Positions 1 to 9,278 of a DNA stretch of 64,000 nt are shown one piece after another (the first letter of the stretch is position 1; each line of letters opens with the position of its first letter). The DNA lies in assembly GCA_002831545.1 (NCBI GenBank), contig CP025095.1, positions 1,550,001 to 1,614,000 on the forward strand. The letters are read 5' to 3'. The notes under the pieces were generated by a model that was not told where the DNA came from, did no database searches, and saw only the letters and a list, made by a program, of their open reading frames with translations. A program made the translations under genes and the position numbers. Source of the stretch: Streptococcus suis (GTDB taxonomy: Bacteria; Bacillota; Bacilli; Lactobacillales; Streptococcaceae).

Positions 1-492
<492 letters not shown>

Positions 493-678
493 TCATACCT
501 CGAAATAGTGTTAGACCTATTCTATCATATTTATTGAATATTTTCAGATTTTTTTTGGAAAATTATATCTAAATAAAAGCGATACTCAAAATCTACAGAA
601 ATTAAAGAAAGAATTTTCAGAATTTACTGTAATTTTTACACAAAATCATGAATATTGGTTTTAAATTCTTAAAAATAA

Positions 679-687
679 TGGTATAAT
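679..687 (+). promoter_or_regulatory. Extended -10 promoter of the aroG-aroE-aroB operon
   Basis: The sequence TGGTATAAT is an extended -10 box. Transcription would start near 694, downstream of any good -35 (only a weak TTTTAA lies 17 bp upstream). This placement matters because it leaves the ATG at 702 without a ribosome site and favours the TTG at 720 as the first gene's start. No leader hairpin or T-box is visible between 490 and 702. Confidence 0.6.
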
Positions 688-719
688 TGAGAAATCTATA
701 AATGAAAGAGGAAGACCTA

Positions 720-1739
720 TTGTTTACACCAATCAGCGAAAAAATTGATATCAATCAAGTACGAGAACATTCAAAACTTTCTCCAGAAACACTTACTAAA
801 AAACAAGCTCGTGACCGTGAACTTGAGGCTATTTTAAAGGGAGAAGATGACCGTCTTCTCTTGGTTATCGGACCATGTTCATCAGACAATGAAGAGGCCG
901 TTTTGGACTACGCACACCGCTTGGCCAAGCTTCAAGAAGAGGTCAAAGATAAAATTTTCATGGTCATGCGCGTCTATACTGCCAAGCCACGTACCAATGG
1001 TGATGGTTATAAAGGACTCATGCACCAACCAGATACAGATGCTGCACCAAGCCTCATCAACGGAATCAAAGCTGTTCGTAACCTCCACTATCGTGTCATT
1101 ACGGAAACAGGTTTAACTACTGCTGACGAGATGCTCTACCCTGAAAATCTGCCTTTGGTTGATGACTTGGTTTCCTACATCGCTATCGGAGCTCGTTCGG
1201 TTGAAAATCAGCAGCACCGTTTTGTAGCGTCAGGCATCGATGTTCCAACAGGCTTGAAAAATCCAACATCTGGCAACCTCAAAGTCATGTTCAACGGTCT
1301 TTTTGCTGCTCAGAAGAAGCAATCCTTCCTCTTCAACAATACTGAAGTTGAAACATCTGGCAACCCACTTGCTCACGTTATTCTTCGTGGCGCAGTCAAT
1401 GAAAATGGTAAATACCTACCAAACTATTACTATGACAATCTTCTAGAAACCATTGACCTCTATGATCAATTTGGTTTGAAAAATCCATTCATCATCATCG
1501 ATACCAACCATGACAATTCTGGGAAAAATTATTTGGAACAAATCCGTATCGTCCGTCAAACCTTAATCAACCGTGACTGGAACGAAGCCATTCGTAACTA
1601 CGTTCGCGGATTCATGATTGAATCCTACATTGAAGACGGTCGCCAAGACAATCCAGATGTCTATGGAAAATCCATCACAGACCCTTGCTTAGGCTGGGAA
1701 AAAACACAAGAACTCATCCGAGAAATTTACAACAGATAG
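720..1739 (+). CDS. aroG: 3-deoxy-7-phosphoheptulonate (DAHP) synthase, class I, first copy
   Basis: Condenses phosphoenolpyruvate and erythrose 4-phosphate, the entry step of aromatic biosynthesis. Family signatures are GPCSSDNEEA, the substrate-loop motif MRVYTAKPRTNGDGYKG, DTNHDNSGK and the C-terminal SITDPCLGWEKT. An in-frame ATG lies at 702, but GAGGAAG (708-714) sits 5 nt before a TTG at 720, and the resulting start FTPISEKI suits the family, so I chose TTG (339 residues). It is followed after 9 bp by a second DAHP synthase of very similar sequence. The symbol is by family; aroF or aroH would be equally defensible. Different feedback sensitivity of the two copies is possible but not visible. 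Confidence 0.92.
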   Translation: MFTPISEKIDINQVREHSKLSPETLTKKQARDRELEAILKGEDDRLLLVIGPCSSDNEEAVLDYAHRLAKLQEEVKDKIFMVMRVYTAKPRTNGDGYKGLMHQPDTDAAPSLINGIKAVRNLHYRVITETGLTTADEMLYPENLPLVDDLVSYIAIGARSVENQQHRFVASGIDVPTGLKNPTSGNLKVMFNGLFAAQKKQSFLFNNTEVETSGNPLAHVILRGAVNENGKYLPNYYYDNLLETIDLYDQFGLKNPFIIIDTNHDNSGKNYLEQIRIVRQTLINRDWNEAIRNYVRGFMIESYIEDGRQDNPDVYGKSITDPCLGWEKTQELIREIYNR

Positions 1740-1748
1740 GAAGATATT

Positions 1749-2774
1749 ATGGGAATTCACAAACGTAGCACCAGTTTAGACATCGACAAAGTAAAGGAAC
1801 TTTCCAAGTTAGAAGGAGAATTTCTAGCTGCAAAAAATCAGCGCGATGAAGAACTGAAAAGAATTATCCGAGGCGAAGATGACCGTCTGCTCTTGGTTAT
1901 AGGCCCTTGCTCATCAGATAATGAAGAGGCCGTTCTAGAATATGCACGTCGTCTCTCTAAGCTTCAAGAGGAAGTCAAAGATAAAATCTTCATGGTCATG
2001 CGGGTTTACACAGCTAAGCCACGTACCAATGGGGAAGGCTATAAAGGACTGGTTCATCAGCCAGATACTTCTAAATTACCAGACCTCATTAACGGTATCG
2101 CTGCCGTTCGTAATTTGCATTACCGTGTCATTACTGAGACCGGACTCACAACTGCTGATGAAATGCTCTACTCTGCCAACTACCCTCTTGTGGAAGACTT
2201 GGTGTCCTACCATGCTATCGGAGCACGTTCGGTTGAAGACCAAGAACACAGATTTGTTGCATCAGGTATCGATATGCCAACTGGTATGAAAAACCCAACT
2301 TCTGGTAATTTGACCGTTATGTTCAATGGTATCTACGCCGCACAAAACAAACAGAACTTTATTTACCGTGATGCAGAAGTTGATACAGATGGCAACCCTC
2401 TAGCTCATGCTATCCTTCGTGGTGCCAATACTGAAAAGGGCGGTTATGAGCCAAACTACTACTATGATATTCTCTTGAAAACCATCAAACAGTATGAACA
2501 ATTTGGTCTTAAAAATCCATTTATCGTAATTGATACCAACCACGACAATTCTGGTAAAAATTACCTGGAACAAATCCGTATCGTCCGTCAAACCCTCATC
2601 AACCGTGATTGGAACGAATCCATTCGCAAGTACGTTCGTGGTTTCATGATTGAATCCTACTTAGAAGACGGCCGTCAAGATAGCCCTGAGGTATTCGGCA
2701 AATCCATTACCGACCCTTGCTTAGGTTGGGAAAAAACGGAAGCTCTGATTCGTGAAATTCATCAAACCGTCTAA
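1749..2774 (+). CDS. DAHP synthase, class I, second tandem copy
   Basis: A 341-residue paralogue of the preceding gene, with the same GPCSSDNEEA, MRVYTAKPRTNGEGYKG, DTNHDNSGK and SITDPCLGWEKT motifs, so it should catalyse the same PEP + erythrose 4-phosphate condensation. The two proteins differ most in the first 35 residues and around residues 85-95 and 220-245. N-terminal differences in class I enzymes often bear on subunit contacts and feedback control, so the pair may respond to different aromatic end products; this is inference. The ribosome site AGGAAG overlaps the stop of the first copy, so the two are translationally close. Both copies look intact. Confidence 0.92.
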   Translation: MGIHKRSTSLDIDKVKELSKLEGEFLAAKNQRDEELKRIIRGEDDRLLLVIGPCSSDNEEAVLEYARRLSKLQEEVKDKIFMVMRVYTAKPRTNGEGYKGLVHQPDTSKLPDLINGIAAVRNLHYRVITETGLTTADEMLYSANYPLVEDLVSYHAIGARSVEDQEHRFVASGIDMPTGMKNPTSGNLTVMFNGIYAAQNKQNFIYRDAEVDTDGNPLAHAILRGANTEKGGYEPNYYYDILLKTIKQYEQFGLKNPFIVIDTNHDNSGKNYLEQIRIVRQTLINRDWNESIRKYVRGFMIESYLEDGRQDSPEVFGKSITDPCLGWEKTEALIREIHQTV

Positions 2775-2819
2775 TTCTTTCCTTAATTTTTTATACGATA
2801 AATAATTTGGAGGTAAGCT

Positions 2820-3689
2820 ATGAACATTGATGGTTACACTCGTCTTGCTGCCGTTGTTGCAAAGCCAATCAAACACTCCATCTCCCCCTTCATTCATAAT
2901 CTGGCTTTTAAGGAAACAGGTGTAAATGGTGTCTATGTCGCTTGGGAAATTCCCGAGGAAGATTTGGCTGTAACGCTTGAAAATATCAAACGATATGATA
3001 TGTTTGGTATCAACCTGTCCATGCCCTATAAGCAGGCTGTCATCCCTTATCTCGATAGCCTGACTGACTCTGCTCGCTTAATTGGCGCTGTCAATACCGT
3101 CATTCATAAAGATGGAAAACTAATCGGTCACAACACCGATGGAATTGGATTTTTCAAGAGTTTGGAAAGACTAAAAGGCTTTCAAGTTAAGAACAAGCGA
3201 CTGACCATTCTAGGTGGTGGTGGTGCTTCTACTGCTATCATAGCTCAGGCTACATTGGATGGTGCAAAGGAAATTACTATTTTCTGCCGTCAACAAAGCT
3301 TGGAAAGAACACAGGCGAGTCTTACACCTATTGCTCAAGCAACTGGAGTTCCCGTGAAGGTCCTAGCGCTTGATGATAGCCAATTACTACAGGAACATAT
3401 CACCAACTCCGACTTACTAGTCAACGGAACCAGTGTAGGCATGGATGGGTATTCTCAACCTGTTCCTTCTACCATTCGCTTTCCCGAAAATCTTTTGGTT
3501 GCAGATGTGATTTATCAACCATTCGAAACACCTTTATTAAAACTAGCCCAATCACAAGGCAACCCTACTATTAACGGTTTGGGCATGCTCCTTTTCCAAG
3601 CGGCTGAAGCATTCCAAGCCTGGACTGGTAAGGAAATGCCGACTGACTTGATTTGGGACCAATTAGTCCAGAAATACGACATCAAATAG
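2820..3689 (+). CDS. aroE: Shikimate dehydrogenase
   Basis: NADPH-dependent reduction of 3-dehydroshikimate to shikimate. The 289-residue protein has the substrate motif [16 protein letters not shown] near the N-terminus, [10 protein letters not shown] carrying the catalytic lysine, [20 protein letters not shown], and the nucleotide-binding glycine motif LGGGGAST. Length is normal for the family. A strong GGAGG ribosome site lies 7 nt before the ATG. It sits 45 bp after the second DAHP synthase and 12 bp before aroB, in one operon. In pneumococcal-type order aroE-aroB sit between aroD and aroC; here they are on the opposite strand about 28 kb away from those genes. Confidence 0.96.
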   Translation: MNIDGYTRLAAVVAKPIKHSISPFIHNLAFKETGVNGVYVAWEIPEEDLAVTLENIKRYDMFGINLSMPYKQAVIPYLDSLTDSARLIGAVNTVIHKDGKLIGHNTDGIGFFKSLERLKGFQVKNKRLTILGGGGASTAIIAQATLDGAKEITIFCRQQSLERTQASLTPIAQATGVPVKVLALDDSQLLQEHITNSDLLVNGTSVGMDGYSQPVPSTIRFPENLLVADVIYQPFETPLLKLAQSQGNPTINGLGMLLFQAAEAFQAWTGKEMPTDLIWDQLVQKYDIK

Positions 3690-3701
3690 AGAGGAAATCT
3701 G

Positions 3702-4769
3702 ATGAAACTGACCGTCAATCTTCCCAACACTCCCTACGACATCCTTATCCAAAGAGGAAGTTTAGCACAGACAGGTACATGGGTCAAAGAACTTTGGAAA
3801 CCTCAGAAAATCGCCATTATTACAGATGACCACGTTGGCTCACTCTACCGTGAAACAGTTCAGTCAAGCTTAGAACAAGCTGGTTTTGAAACCATTGTCT
3901 TTGCATTTCCAGAAGGCGAAGCTTCAAAAAATCTTGATACCGTCAATCAGGCCTACGAATTTCTCGTAAAAAATGGTATGACACGAAGTGATGGAATCAT
4001 TGCTCTCGGCGGGGGAGTCGTTGGCGATTTAGCTGGCTTTGTTGCCTCTACCTATATGCGAGGTATCCATTTTCTACAAATTCCAACCAGCTTGACTGCT
4101 CAGGTTGATTCCTCTATCGGGGGAAAAACTGGCGTGAACACCCCATTTGCCAAAAATATGGTGGGGACCTTCTGCCAGCCTGACGGCGTTCTCATTGACC
4201 CTGATACCCTAAAAACACTCGGCAAACGAGAATTGATTGAAGGAATGGGCGAGGTTGTCAAATATGGCTTAATAGATGATGTGAAGCTCTGGGAAACCCT
4301 AGACCAATTAGACGGCTCTGTCGAGAGCATTCTGGAACATGCTGACTATATTATCTACCACTCCTGTGAAGTCAAACGCAAGGTTGTTGTCGAAGATGAA
4401 TTAGACAACGGTGTCAGACTCTACCTCAACTTCGGTCACACGATTGGACATGCTATTGAAGCGACCGCTGGCTACGGCCAAGTCATGCACGGTGAAGCTG
4501 TTGCCATCGGTATGGTACAAATCTCACGCGCAGCTGAGAAAAAAGGACTGATGCCAGCTGGTATGACAGAAAAGATTATCGCCATGTGTGAAAAATTCGG
4601 CTTGCCGACTACACACCAGCCTTGGAATGTAGATGAATTATACGCCGCCCTAACTCACGATAAAAAAGCACGTGGCAAGACCATCAAACTTGTCATCGTT
4701 CCTCAATTGGGACAGGCAGCCATCCATCAAATCCCAATGGAAGAAATGCTGGAGTTTCTACAAGTATAA
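3702..4769 (+). CDS. aroB: 3-dehydroquinate synthase
   Basis: Converts DAHP to 3-dehydroquinate, using NAD and a divalent metal. The 355-residue protein shows [33 protein letters not shown] (nucleotide site), [19 protein letters not shown], and the metal ligands in [10 protein letters not shown] and [10 protein letters not shown] with HGEAVAIGM. Length and motif order are normal. The ATG at 3702 follows AGAGGAAATCTG, an acceptable ribosome site. It is the last gene of the aroG-aroG-aroE-aroB unit and is followed by a perfect intrinsic terminator. Confidence 0.97.
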   Translation: MKLTVNLPNTPYDILIQRGSLAQTGTWVKELWKPQKIAIITDDHVGSLYRETVQSSLEQAGFETIVFAFPEGEASKNLDTVNQAYEFLVKNGMTRSDGIIALGGGVVGDLAGFVASTYMRGIHFLQIPTSLTAQVDSSIGGKTGVNTPFAKNMVGTFCQPDGVLIDPDTLKTLGKRELIEGMGEVVKYGLIDDVKLWETLDQLDGSVESILEHADYIIYHSCEVKRKVVVEDELDNGVRLYLNFGHTIGHAIEATAGYGQVMHGEAVAIGMVQISRAAEKKGLMPAGMTEKIIAMCEKFGLPTTHQPWNVDELYAALTHDKKARGKTIKLVIVPQLGQAAIHQIPMEEMLEFLQV

Positions 4770-4773
4770 GAAA

Positions 4774-4812
4774 AAGACTACTGACTTGAATAAATCAGTA
4801 GTCTTATTTTTT
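4774..4812 (+). terminator. Intrinsic terminator of the aroG-aroB operon
   Basis: A perfect 11-bp stem, AAGACTACTGA (4774-4784) with TCAGTAGTCTT (4795-4805), is followed by ATTTTTTG. It lies 4 bp after the aroB stop codon. Confidence 0.92.
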
Positions 4813-4816
4813 GTAT

Positions 4817-4916
4817 AGTCTTTCAGTTTGCTTTTAGTACTAGGCAACGAGTTGAAGACAGTACTGGAGTACGGCAAAACGAGTTAACGACGTAATAAAA
4901 GATAAACTGAACGACT
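4817..4916. repeat. 100-bp palindromic repeat (MITE-like) abutting the IS110-type element
   Basis: The ends are inverted repeats of about 20 bp: AGTCTTTCAGTTTGCTTTTA at the left, and the complement of the right end reads AGTCGTTCAGTTTATCTTTT. The inner part contains gttgaagac and other short palindromes. A partial related copy, AGTTTGCTTTTAGTACTAGG onward, occurs at about 27455. The element ends exactly where the insertion sequence begins, so it probably served as the insertion target. Confidence 0.65.
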
Positions 4917-4929
4917 GATATGTAAAGCC

Positions 4930-5290
4930 CTTTGTCAAGTAAAAACAATCGAACTGATTAAAAAATGAAAAGTATCTAGAAAGAGCCTAGTTCTTAGCTT
5001 CGGGCATTGGCCACTCTGATATTCGTGGATTGGTTACCTACAGGTCAATGGTTCTGCCGCGAGTCCTACTCTCTATAAGCGTGGATCACAATTGTGCCAC
5101 TTAGTCGTTTCGTAGATGACTCAAACCTTGAAGTCCTAAACTCCTTCAAGATACTTTCCATTCAAACATGATTTCAATCCTTATTTCTGTCCAAATTCAC
5201 CCAGTGATTTTGGATAGAAATAGGGATTCCTCATCGCTCTGCGATGATAAAACTTAATGGTCAAAAGTGTACATGAAAACAAGCGCTAAC
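4930..5290 (-). ncRNA. Candidate bridge/seek RNA region of the IS110-type element
   Basis: IS110-family recombinases are known to use an RNA from the non-coding end that pairs with target and donor DNA. This 360-bp region is rich in hairpins: a long stem at 5177-5227 (ATCCTTATTTCTGTCC with its imperfect complement), CTTGAAG loops near 5130-5155, and GTGG-AT-CACAATTGTG-CCAC at 5081-5100. Flanking that last hairpin are TCTATAA (5072-5078), identical to the right-hand target flank (6522-6528), and AGTCGTT (5103-5109), the exact complement of the left-hand flank AACGACT (4910-4916). This is the geometry expected of a target-binding loop. RNA ends and strand are not established; the minus strand is assumed from the transposase. 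Confidence 0.6.
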
Positions 5291-5291
5291 T

Positions 5292-6413
5292 TCAAGCTAT
5301 TCTTCCTGTCATCATCCCCCAAATAAAACCAGACAATTCTCGTGCAATAGCTGTTTTAGCAACATTTTGTTTCTTATTTTTTCCTAGAACAAGTGTGCGA
5401 TAACGTCTTCTTAAGCGTTCATTAGCCTTATCCGCATAAGCAATCACCTCCACTCGGTTTCCACTTTGTCTCCGTTTCAATTCTTTGGATTTATACCCAA
5501 TCGTCCCCTTAGCCAATGATTGTGCAGCTTCTATCAGAAGTCGTCTCACATGGCTATTCCCAGCTTTGGTGATAGCACCTCTTCTCTCCTTGTCGCCGCT
5601 AGAATTTTCGCTAGGAGTTAGCCCAAGATAAGAAGCAAAATGTTGAGCTGTCGCAAAGCGATTAAAATCACCGATTTCTGTCACAATGGAAAGAGCAGTT
5701 AGTGTTTTAATGCCAATAAAGCAAGAAAGCCGTGAGACCTTCTCTTGGTAACTGTCGCTTTGACCCAGTTGCTCAATTCGTGCATCATACCGTTCTATTT
5801 GATCTACTAATTTCTCATAGGTCAATAGATATTCTGTCAAAATCTCTGCGTAAAGTCCCTCAGGTTTTAGGGAACGGAGCCAGCGAACATGTTTCTGTGT
5901 CCAATTACTGCTTCCCTCGGTATAGCGAAAATCATGTCGGAGACAGAAGGCAAGAATTTGTTGTTTGATTTTCTTCAGAGCCACTTTGTGGTCTGTTCTC
6001 ATGCGGATATATTCTTTGACTTGTTCATCCTCAACAGTAGGAATATGAACAGGCCGATAGCTACGAAAGGCCAGAGCTTTTGCGAGCTGAGCTGCATCTT
6101 TTTTATCAGTCTTAACACGCTTAGATCCTTCCTTCATCACCGTTGTAGGCGCCATCACGATACAGGGAATCCCGTGAGCTTGTAGCTGGTGATATAGGGT
6201 AAATCCAAGACATCCGGCTTCGTAGCCACATAACACTTCTGCATCTTGACCATATAAACGACGAAGCTCATTCACATAGTTCACAATATAGCTAACATTT
6301 GGACCAACTTTAGTGCTATGTTTGAATTGATTCGCCATCATATCATAATAGCAGAGTGAAAAACTTTCTTTGTGAACATCCATTCCGATGAAAAGTGTGG
6401 TAAAATGAAACAT
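5292..6413 (-). CDS. IS110-family transposase (DEDD plus serine recombinase type)
   Basis: A 373-residue recombinase. The N-terminal RuvC-like DEDD domain begins with FIGMDVHKESF (first Asp near residue 12), continues with CGYEAGCLG (Glu near 65) and KTDKKDAAQLAKALA (paired Asp near 103-106). The C-terminal Transposase_20 domain contains FIGIKTLTALSIVTEIGDF, YLGLTPSENSSG and KAGNSHVRRLLIEAA with the conserved serine. A helical linker (residues 130-230) joins the domains. Length is normal and the gene looks intact. A good GGAGG lies just upstream of the ATG. The intact frame and clean ends suggest recent activity. Confidence 0.93.
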   Translation of the reverse strand: MFHFTTLFIGMDVHKESFSLCYYDMMANQFKHSTKVGPNVSYIVNYVNELRRLYGQDAEVLCGYEAGCLGFTLYHQLQAHGIPCIVMAPTTVMKEGSKRVKTDKKDAAQLAKALAFRSYRPVHIPTVEDEQVKEYIRMRTDHKVALKKIKQQILAFCLRHDFRYTEGSSNWTQKHVRWLRSLKPEGLYAEILTEYLLTYEKLVDQIERYDARIEQLGQSDSYQEKVSRLSCFIGIKTLTALSIVTEIGDFNRFATAQHFASYLGLTPSENSSGDKERRGAITKAGNSHVRRLLIEAAQSLAKGTIGYKSKELKRRQSGNRVEVIAYADKANERLRRRYRTLVLGKNKKQNVAKTAIARELSGFIWGMMTGRIA

Positions 6414-6522
6414 ATAAGACCTCCAATTGAGTGTGGTAATTCCTGTTAGAAGTTGATTGTTTTTTTTATTCTAGTGTACAGGTAAATCCACGAATTCTCA
6501 ACTGGGGGTCTTTACATATTGT

Positions 6523-7323
6523 CTATAAAATCATCTCATCGTCAGTTAGTTTCTCACCGCTGTTTTTGTAGAAAAGGTCCATCAAGTTTTGAACAGTCAA
6601 GTTCTTCTTCTCTTCTCCTTCTACATCAACAACAATCTGACCACGGTGCAACATGACCAAACGATTACCATATTCAATGGCGTTTTCCATATTATGCGTA
6701 ATCATCAGAGCTGTCAACCGGTGACTTTCCACGATTTTCTTGGTCAATTCCATAACCATATCGCTGGTTTTTGGATCAAGGGCCGCAGTGTGTTCGTCCA
6801 GGAGCAGAACTTTTGGTTTAACCAGCGAAGCCATCATCAAGGTCAGAGCCTGACGTTGACCACCTGAAAGAAATTGCGTGTCCACCTTCATACGGTTTTC
6901 TAATCCCAGACCAAGCTCTTTCAAGGCTTCCTTAAAAATAGCACGTTCACTATCCTTCACACCCCAACCAAGACCGCGCGACAATCCACGACGATAGGCA
7001 ATAGCCATATTTTCTTCAATGGTCAAGCGGGAAGCTGTTCCCATCTTAGGATCTTGGAAAACACGGCTGATGTCCTTAGAACGTTTGGCAGCTGAGACAT
7101 GCTTAATGGATTTACCTTCAAGCAAAATATCGCCCGAATCAACCGTCAAGGCACCTGCAAGTGAGTTCATGAAAGTTGATTTACCAGCACCATTACCACC
7201 GATGATAGAGATAAAATCCCCTTCTTTCACATCTAGGTTCAACCCACGAAGGACATGGTTCTCATTAACTGTTCCAGCTTCGAAGGTTTTATGAATATTT
7301 TGAATTGATAAAATTGTAGACAT
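6523..7323 (-). CDS. ABC transporter ATP-binding protein (aromatic-type importer)
   Basis: The energy-supplying subunit of the importer. It has Walker A GGNGAGKSTFMNSLAG (about residues 42-57), signature LSGGQRQALTLMMA and Walker B VLLLDEHTAALDP, with the switch His in MITHNMENA. At 266 residues it has normal length. It belongs to the class paired with BPD_transp_2 permeases and PF04392 binding proteins, described in some Gram-positives as a tryptophan/tyrosine transporter. It is the last gene of the four-gene operon, 9 bp after the permease. Its stop codon is only a few bases from the IS110-type element, so the operon's native terminator may have been displaced. Confidence 0.9.
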   Translation of the reverse strand: MSTILSIQNIHKTFEAGTVNENHVLRGLNLDVKEGDFISIIGGNGAGKSTFMNSLAGALTVDSGDILLEGKSIKHVSAAKRSKDISRVFQDPKMGTASRLTIEENMAIAYRRGLSRGLGWGVKDSERAIFKEALKELGLGLENRMKVDTQFLSGGQRQALTLMMASLVKPKVLLLDEHTAALDPKTSDMVMELTKKIVESHRLTALMITHNMENAIEYGNRLVMLHRGQIVVDVEGEEKKNLTVQNLMDLFYKNSGEKLTDDEMIL

Positions 7324-7332
7324 GACTTCCTC

Positions 7333-8226
7333 CTAAGCATTTCCATTCAATTTTGGACGACGAATATTCAATTTCTTCTGCAATTCTGGCACATAGAGAA
7401 CGGTTGCCAGAAGGATAGCTGAGAAGAGTTTAACAAGGTCTGCATCCATACCTGGAATTTCCAAAATCGCTAAGATAATCAAACGGTAAACAACTGCACC
7501 GAGAACAACCGATAGGAGTCTCCAACCCAAGCGTAAGTTACGCAAGATAACTTCTGCAATAATGACAGATGCCAAACCGATAACAATGGTACCAGTACCT
7601 GAATTGAGATCTGCATAGCCATTATTCTGAGTAAGAAGAGCACCACAAAGGGCAATTAGACCATTCGACAACATATAGCCGTAGATTTTCATATTATCTA
7701 CATTGATACCATTGGACTCACTCATTGGAATATTATCCCCTGTTGAACGAATAGCTAGACCAATTTGTGTATTGAGCAAGAGCGTCAATAAGCTTATAAC
7801 TGCTAGCACAAAGACCAGACCAATCACCAAAACGGCATTTGTTTTTGTCAAACCGAAATCCTGCAATTGGGTCACTAGAGTTTCTTGCTTAAGTAGAGCC
7901 ACATTGGCTTTGCCTAATATTTTCAAGTTGATAGAGTAGAGACCTGTCAAGGTTACAATACCAGTCAAAAGGGCTGGAATTTTTAGTTTTGTATGAAGTA
8001 ACCCAGAAATCAAGCCTGCACCCATACCAACTACCATAGCCATAAAGGTTGCCAGCAAGGGACTCACTCCGTTCACAATCCCTGTCGCACAAACAGCAGC
8101 TCCAAGCGGATAAGACCCCTCAGCTGTCATATCAGCAATATCTAAAATACGAAACGTCAAGTAAACACCAATCGCCATAACTGACCAAAGCAAGCCTTGC
8201 GAGATACTTGATAAAATAATATCCAC
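7333..8226 (-). CDS. ABC transporter permease (BPD_transp_2 family)
   Basis: The membrane channel of the importer, 297 residues with about eight to nine hydrophobic segments, starting MDIILSSISQGLLWSVMAIGVYLTFRIL. The segment DMTAEGSYPLGAAVCA and the late segment GLASVIIAEVILRNLRLGWRL are typical of this branched-chain-type permease family in its YufP/TrpY-like branch. It forms a dimer with the ATPase encoded immediately downstream. The ATG follows GGAGAAAATCGTGG. The gene looks intact. Substrate cannot be read from the permease itself; the aromatic assignment rests on the operon's leader peptide. Confidence 0.88.
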   Translation of the reverse strand: MDIILSSISQGLLWSVMAIGVYLTFRILDIADMTAEGSYPLGAAVCATGIVNGVSPLLATFMAMVVGMGAGLISGLLHTKLKIPALLTGIVTLTGLYSINLKILGKANVALLKQETLVTQLQDFGLTKTNAVLVIGLVFVLAVISLLTLLLNTQIGLAIRSTGDNIPMSESNGINVDNMKIYGYMLSNGLIALCGALLTQNNGYADLNSGTGTIVIGLASVIIAEVILRNLRLGWRLLSVVLGAVVYRLIILAILEIPGMDADLVKLFSAILLATVLYVPELQKKLNIRRPKLNGNA

Positions 8227-8280
8227 GATTTTCTCCTTTTTCTAAATTCGTAGTCAATACTAGGTTCTATCTTACCAATC

Positions 8281-9255
8281 TTATTCCGATACAGCAAGCT
8301 TAGAAGTATCGATACCTAATTTCTGAGCCATTTCTTCATTAACGTGAAGACTGACGGTCTCTGGGTATTCTACTGCTGTTTCTGACACATTGGCTCCTTC
8401 GATAATCTTAATAGCCATTTTTGCAGTTTGACGACCTAAAGCTACATAGTTGGTACCGTAAGTCAAAAGCCCTCCTTCATCCACCATGTCCGTTGAACCA
8501 CCGATTACTGGAACCTTATGCTCCACAGATAATTCACCGATCATGGTCATGGTTGAAGCGACAGTATTGTCTGTTGGAATAAAGAGAGCATCTACATCCT
8601 TCATCAAGCTAGTTGTCGCATCTTGGACTTCATTTGAAGATGTGATTCCTTTTACTACTACCTTATAACCTGCTTTTTCCAGCAATTCCTTAGCTTGCTC
8701 TACCTGGACTTCTGAATTACGTTCGCTAGTAGTGTACAAAATACCAACTGTCTTAGCATCTGGAACAGCTTGACCTAGCAATTCAACCTGTTTGTCAATT
8801 GGAGCTTGATCAGAAGTACCTGTCAAAAGTCCACCTGGTTTTTCAATGGATTCTACCAAGTCAGCTGACAAGGGATCTGTAACCGCAGTAAAGACAATCG
8901 GCGTTTCAGTAGACACAGTCGCTAAACTCTGGGCAGACGGCGTAGCGATTGCCAAGACAATATCATTTCCATCGATTAATTGTTCTGAAATGGTTTGAAG
9001 ATTAGCTTGATCGCCTTGGGCATTTTGATAATCCAAAACCAATTTTTCACCCTCTTTATAACCATTTGCTTCTAATTCCGCCACAAAACCCTCACGGGCA
9101 GCTGTCAATGATTCATGCTCCATATATTGGAGAACTCCAACTTTTACCACATCTGAGGAAGCTTGTTCTGATGATGAGGAACAAGCTGCAAGTGTTAGCA
9201 AACCCATACTTGCTACTGAAATAGTTGCCAATTTTTTTACTAGCTTATAATACAT
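8281..9255 (-). CDS. ABC transporter substrate-binding lipoprotein, second copy in operon
   Basis: A 324-residue lipoprotein with a signal peptide ending in the lipobox LTLAAC (Cys near residue 25) and a serine-rich linker. The mature part fits the PF04392 ABC_sub_bind family: VGVLQYMEHESLTAAREGFV, YQNAQGDQANLQTIS, AIATPSAQ, FTAVTDPLSADLV, LYTTSERNSEVQVEQAKELL and PTDNTVASTM. It lies 23 bp after its paralogue and 54 bp before the permease. Two lipoproteins for one permease suggest a broadened substrate range or two affinities. It would sit on the outer face of the membrane. Substrate is inferred from the leader. Confidence 0.88.
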   Translation of the reverse strand: MYYKLVKKLATISVASMGLLTLAACSSSSEQASSDVVKVGVLQYMEHESLTAAREGFVAELEANGYKEGEKLVLDYQNAQGDQANLQTISEQLIDGNDIVLAIATPSAQSLATVSTETPIVFTAVTDPLSADLVESIEKPGGLLTGTSDQAPIDKQVELLGQAVPDAKTVGILYTTSERNSEVQVEQAKELLEKAGYKVVVKGITSSNEVQDATTSLMKDVDALFIPTDNTVASTMTMIGELSVEHKVPVIGGSTDMVDEGGLLTYGTNYVALGRQTAKMAIKIIEGANVSETAVEYPETVSLHVNEEMAQKLGIDTSKLAVSE

Positions 9256-9278
9256 AAACGTTTCTTCTCCTAAATATT

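Larger units (their letters stand above)
4917..6521 (-). mobile_element. IS110-family (IS1111-like) insertion sequence
   Basis: A single DEDD-type transposase gene is bracketed by subterminal inverted repeats: ATATGTAAAG at 4918-4927 and CTTTACATAT at 6510-6519. These repeats, the short region upstream of the gene (about 105 bp) and the long structured non-coding region downstream (about 370 bp) fit the IS1111 subgroup. There is no evident target duplication, as expected for this family. The right end lies within 3 bp of the stop codon of the ABC ATPase gene. The left end lies at the end of a palindromic repeat. Exact termini could differ by 1-3 bp. Confidence 0.8.
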
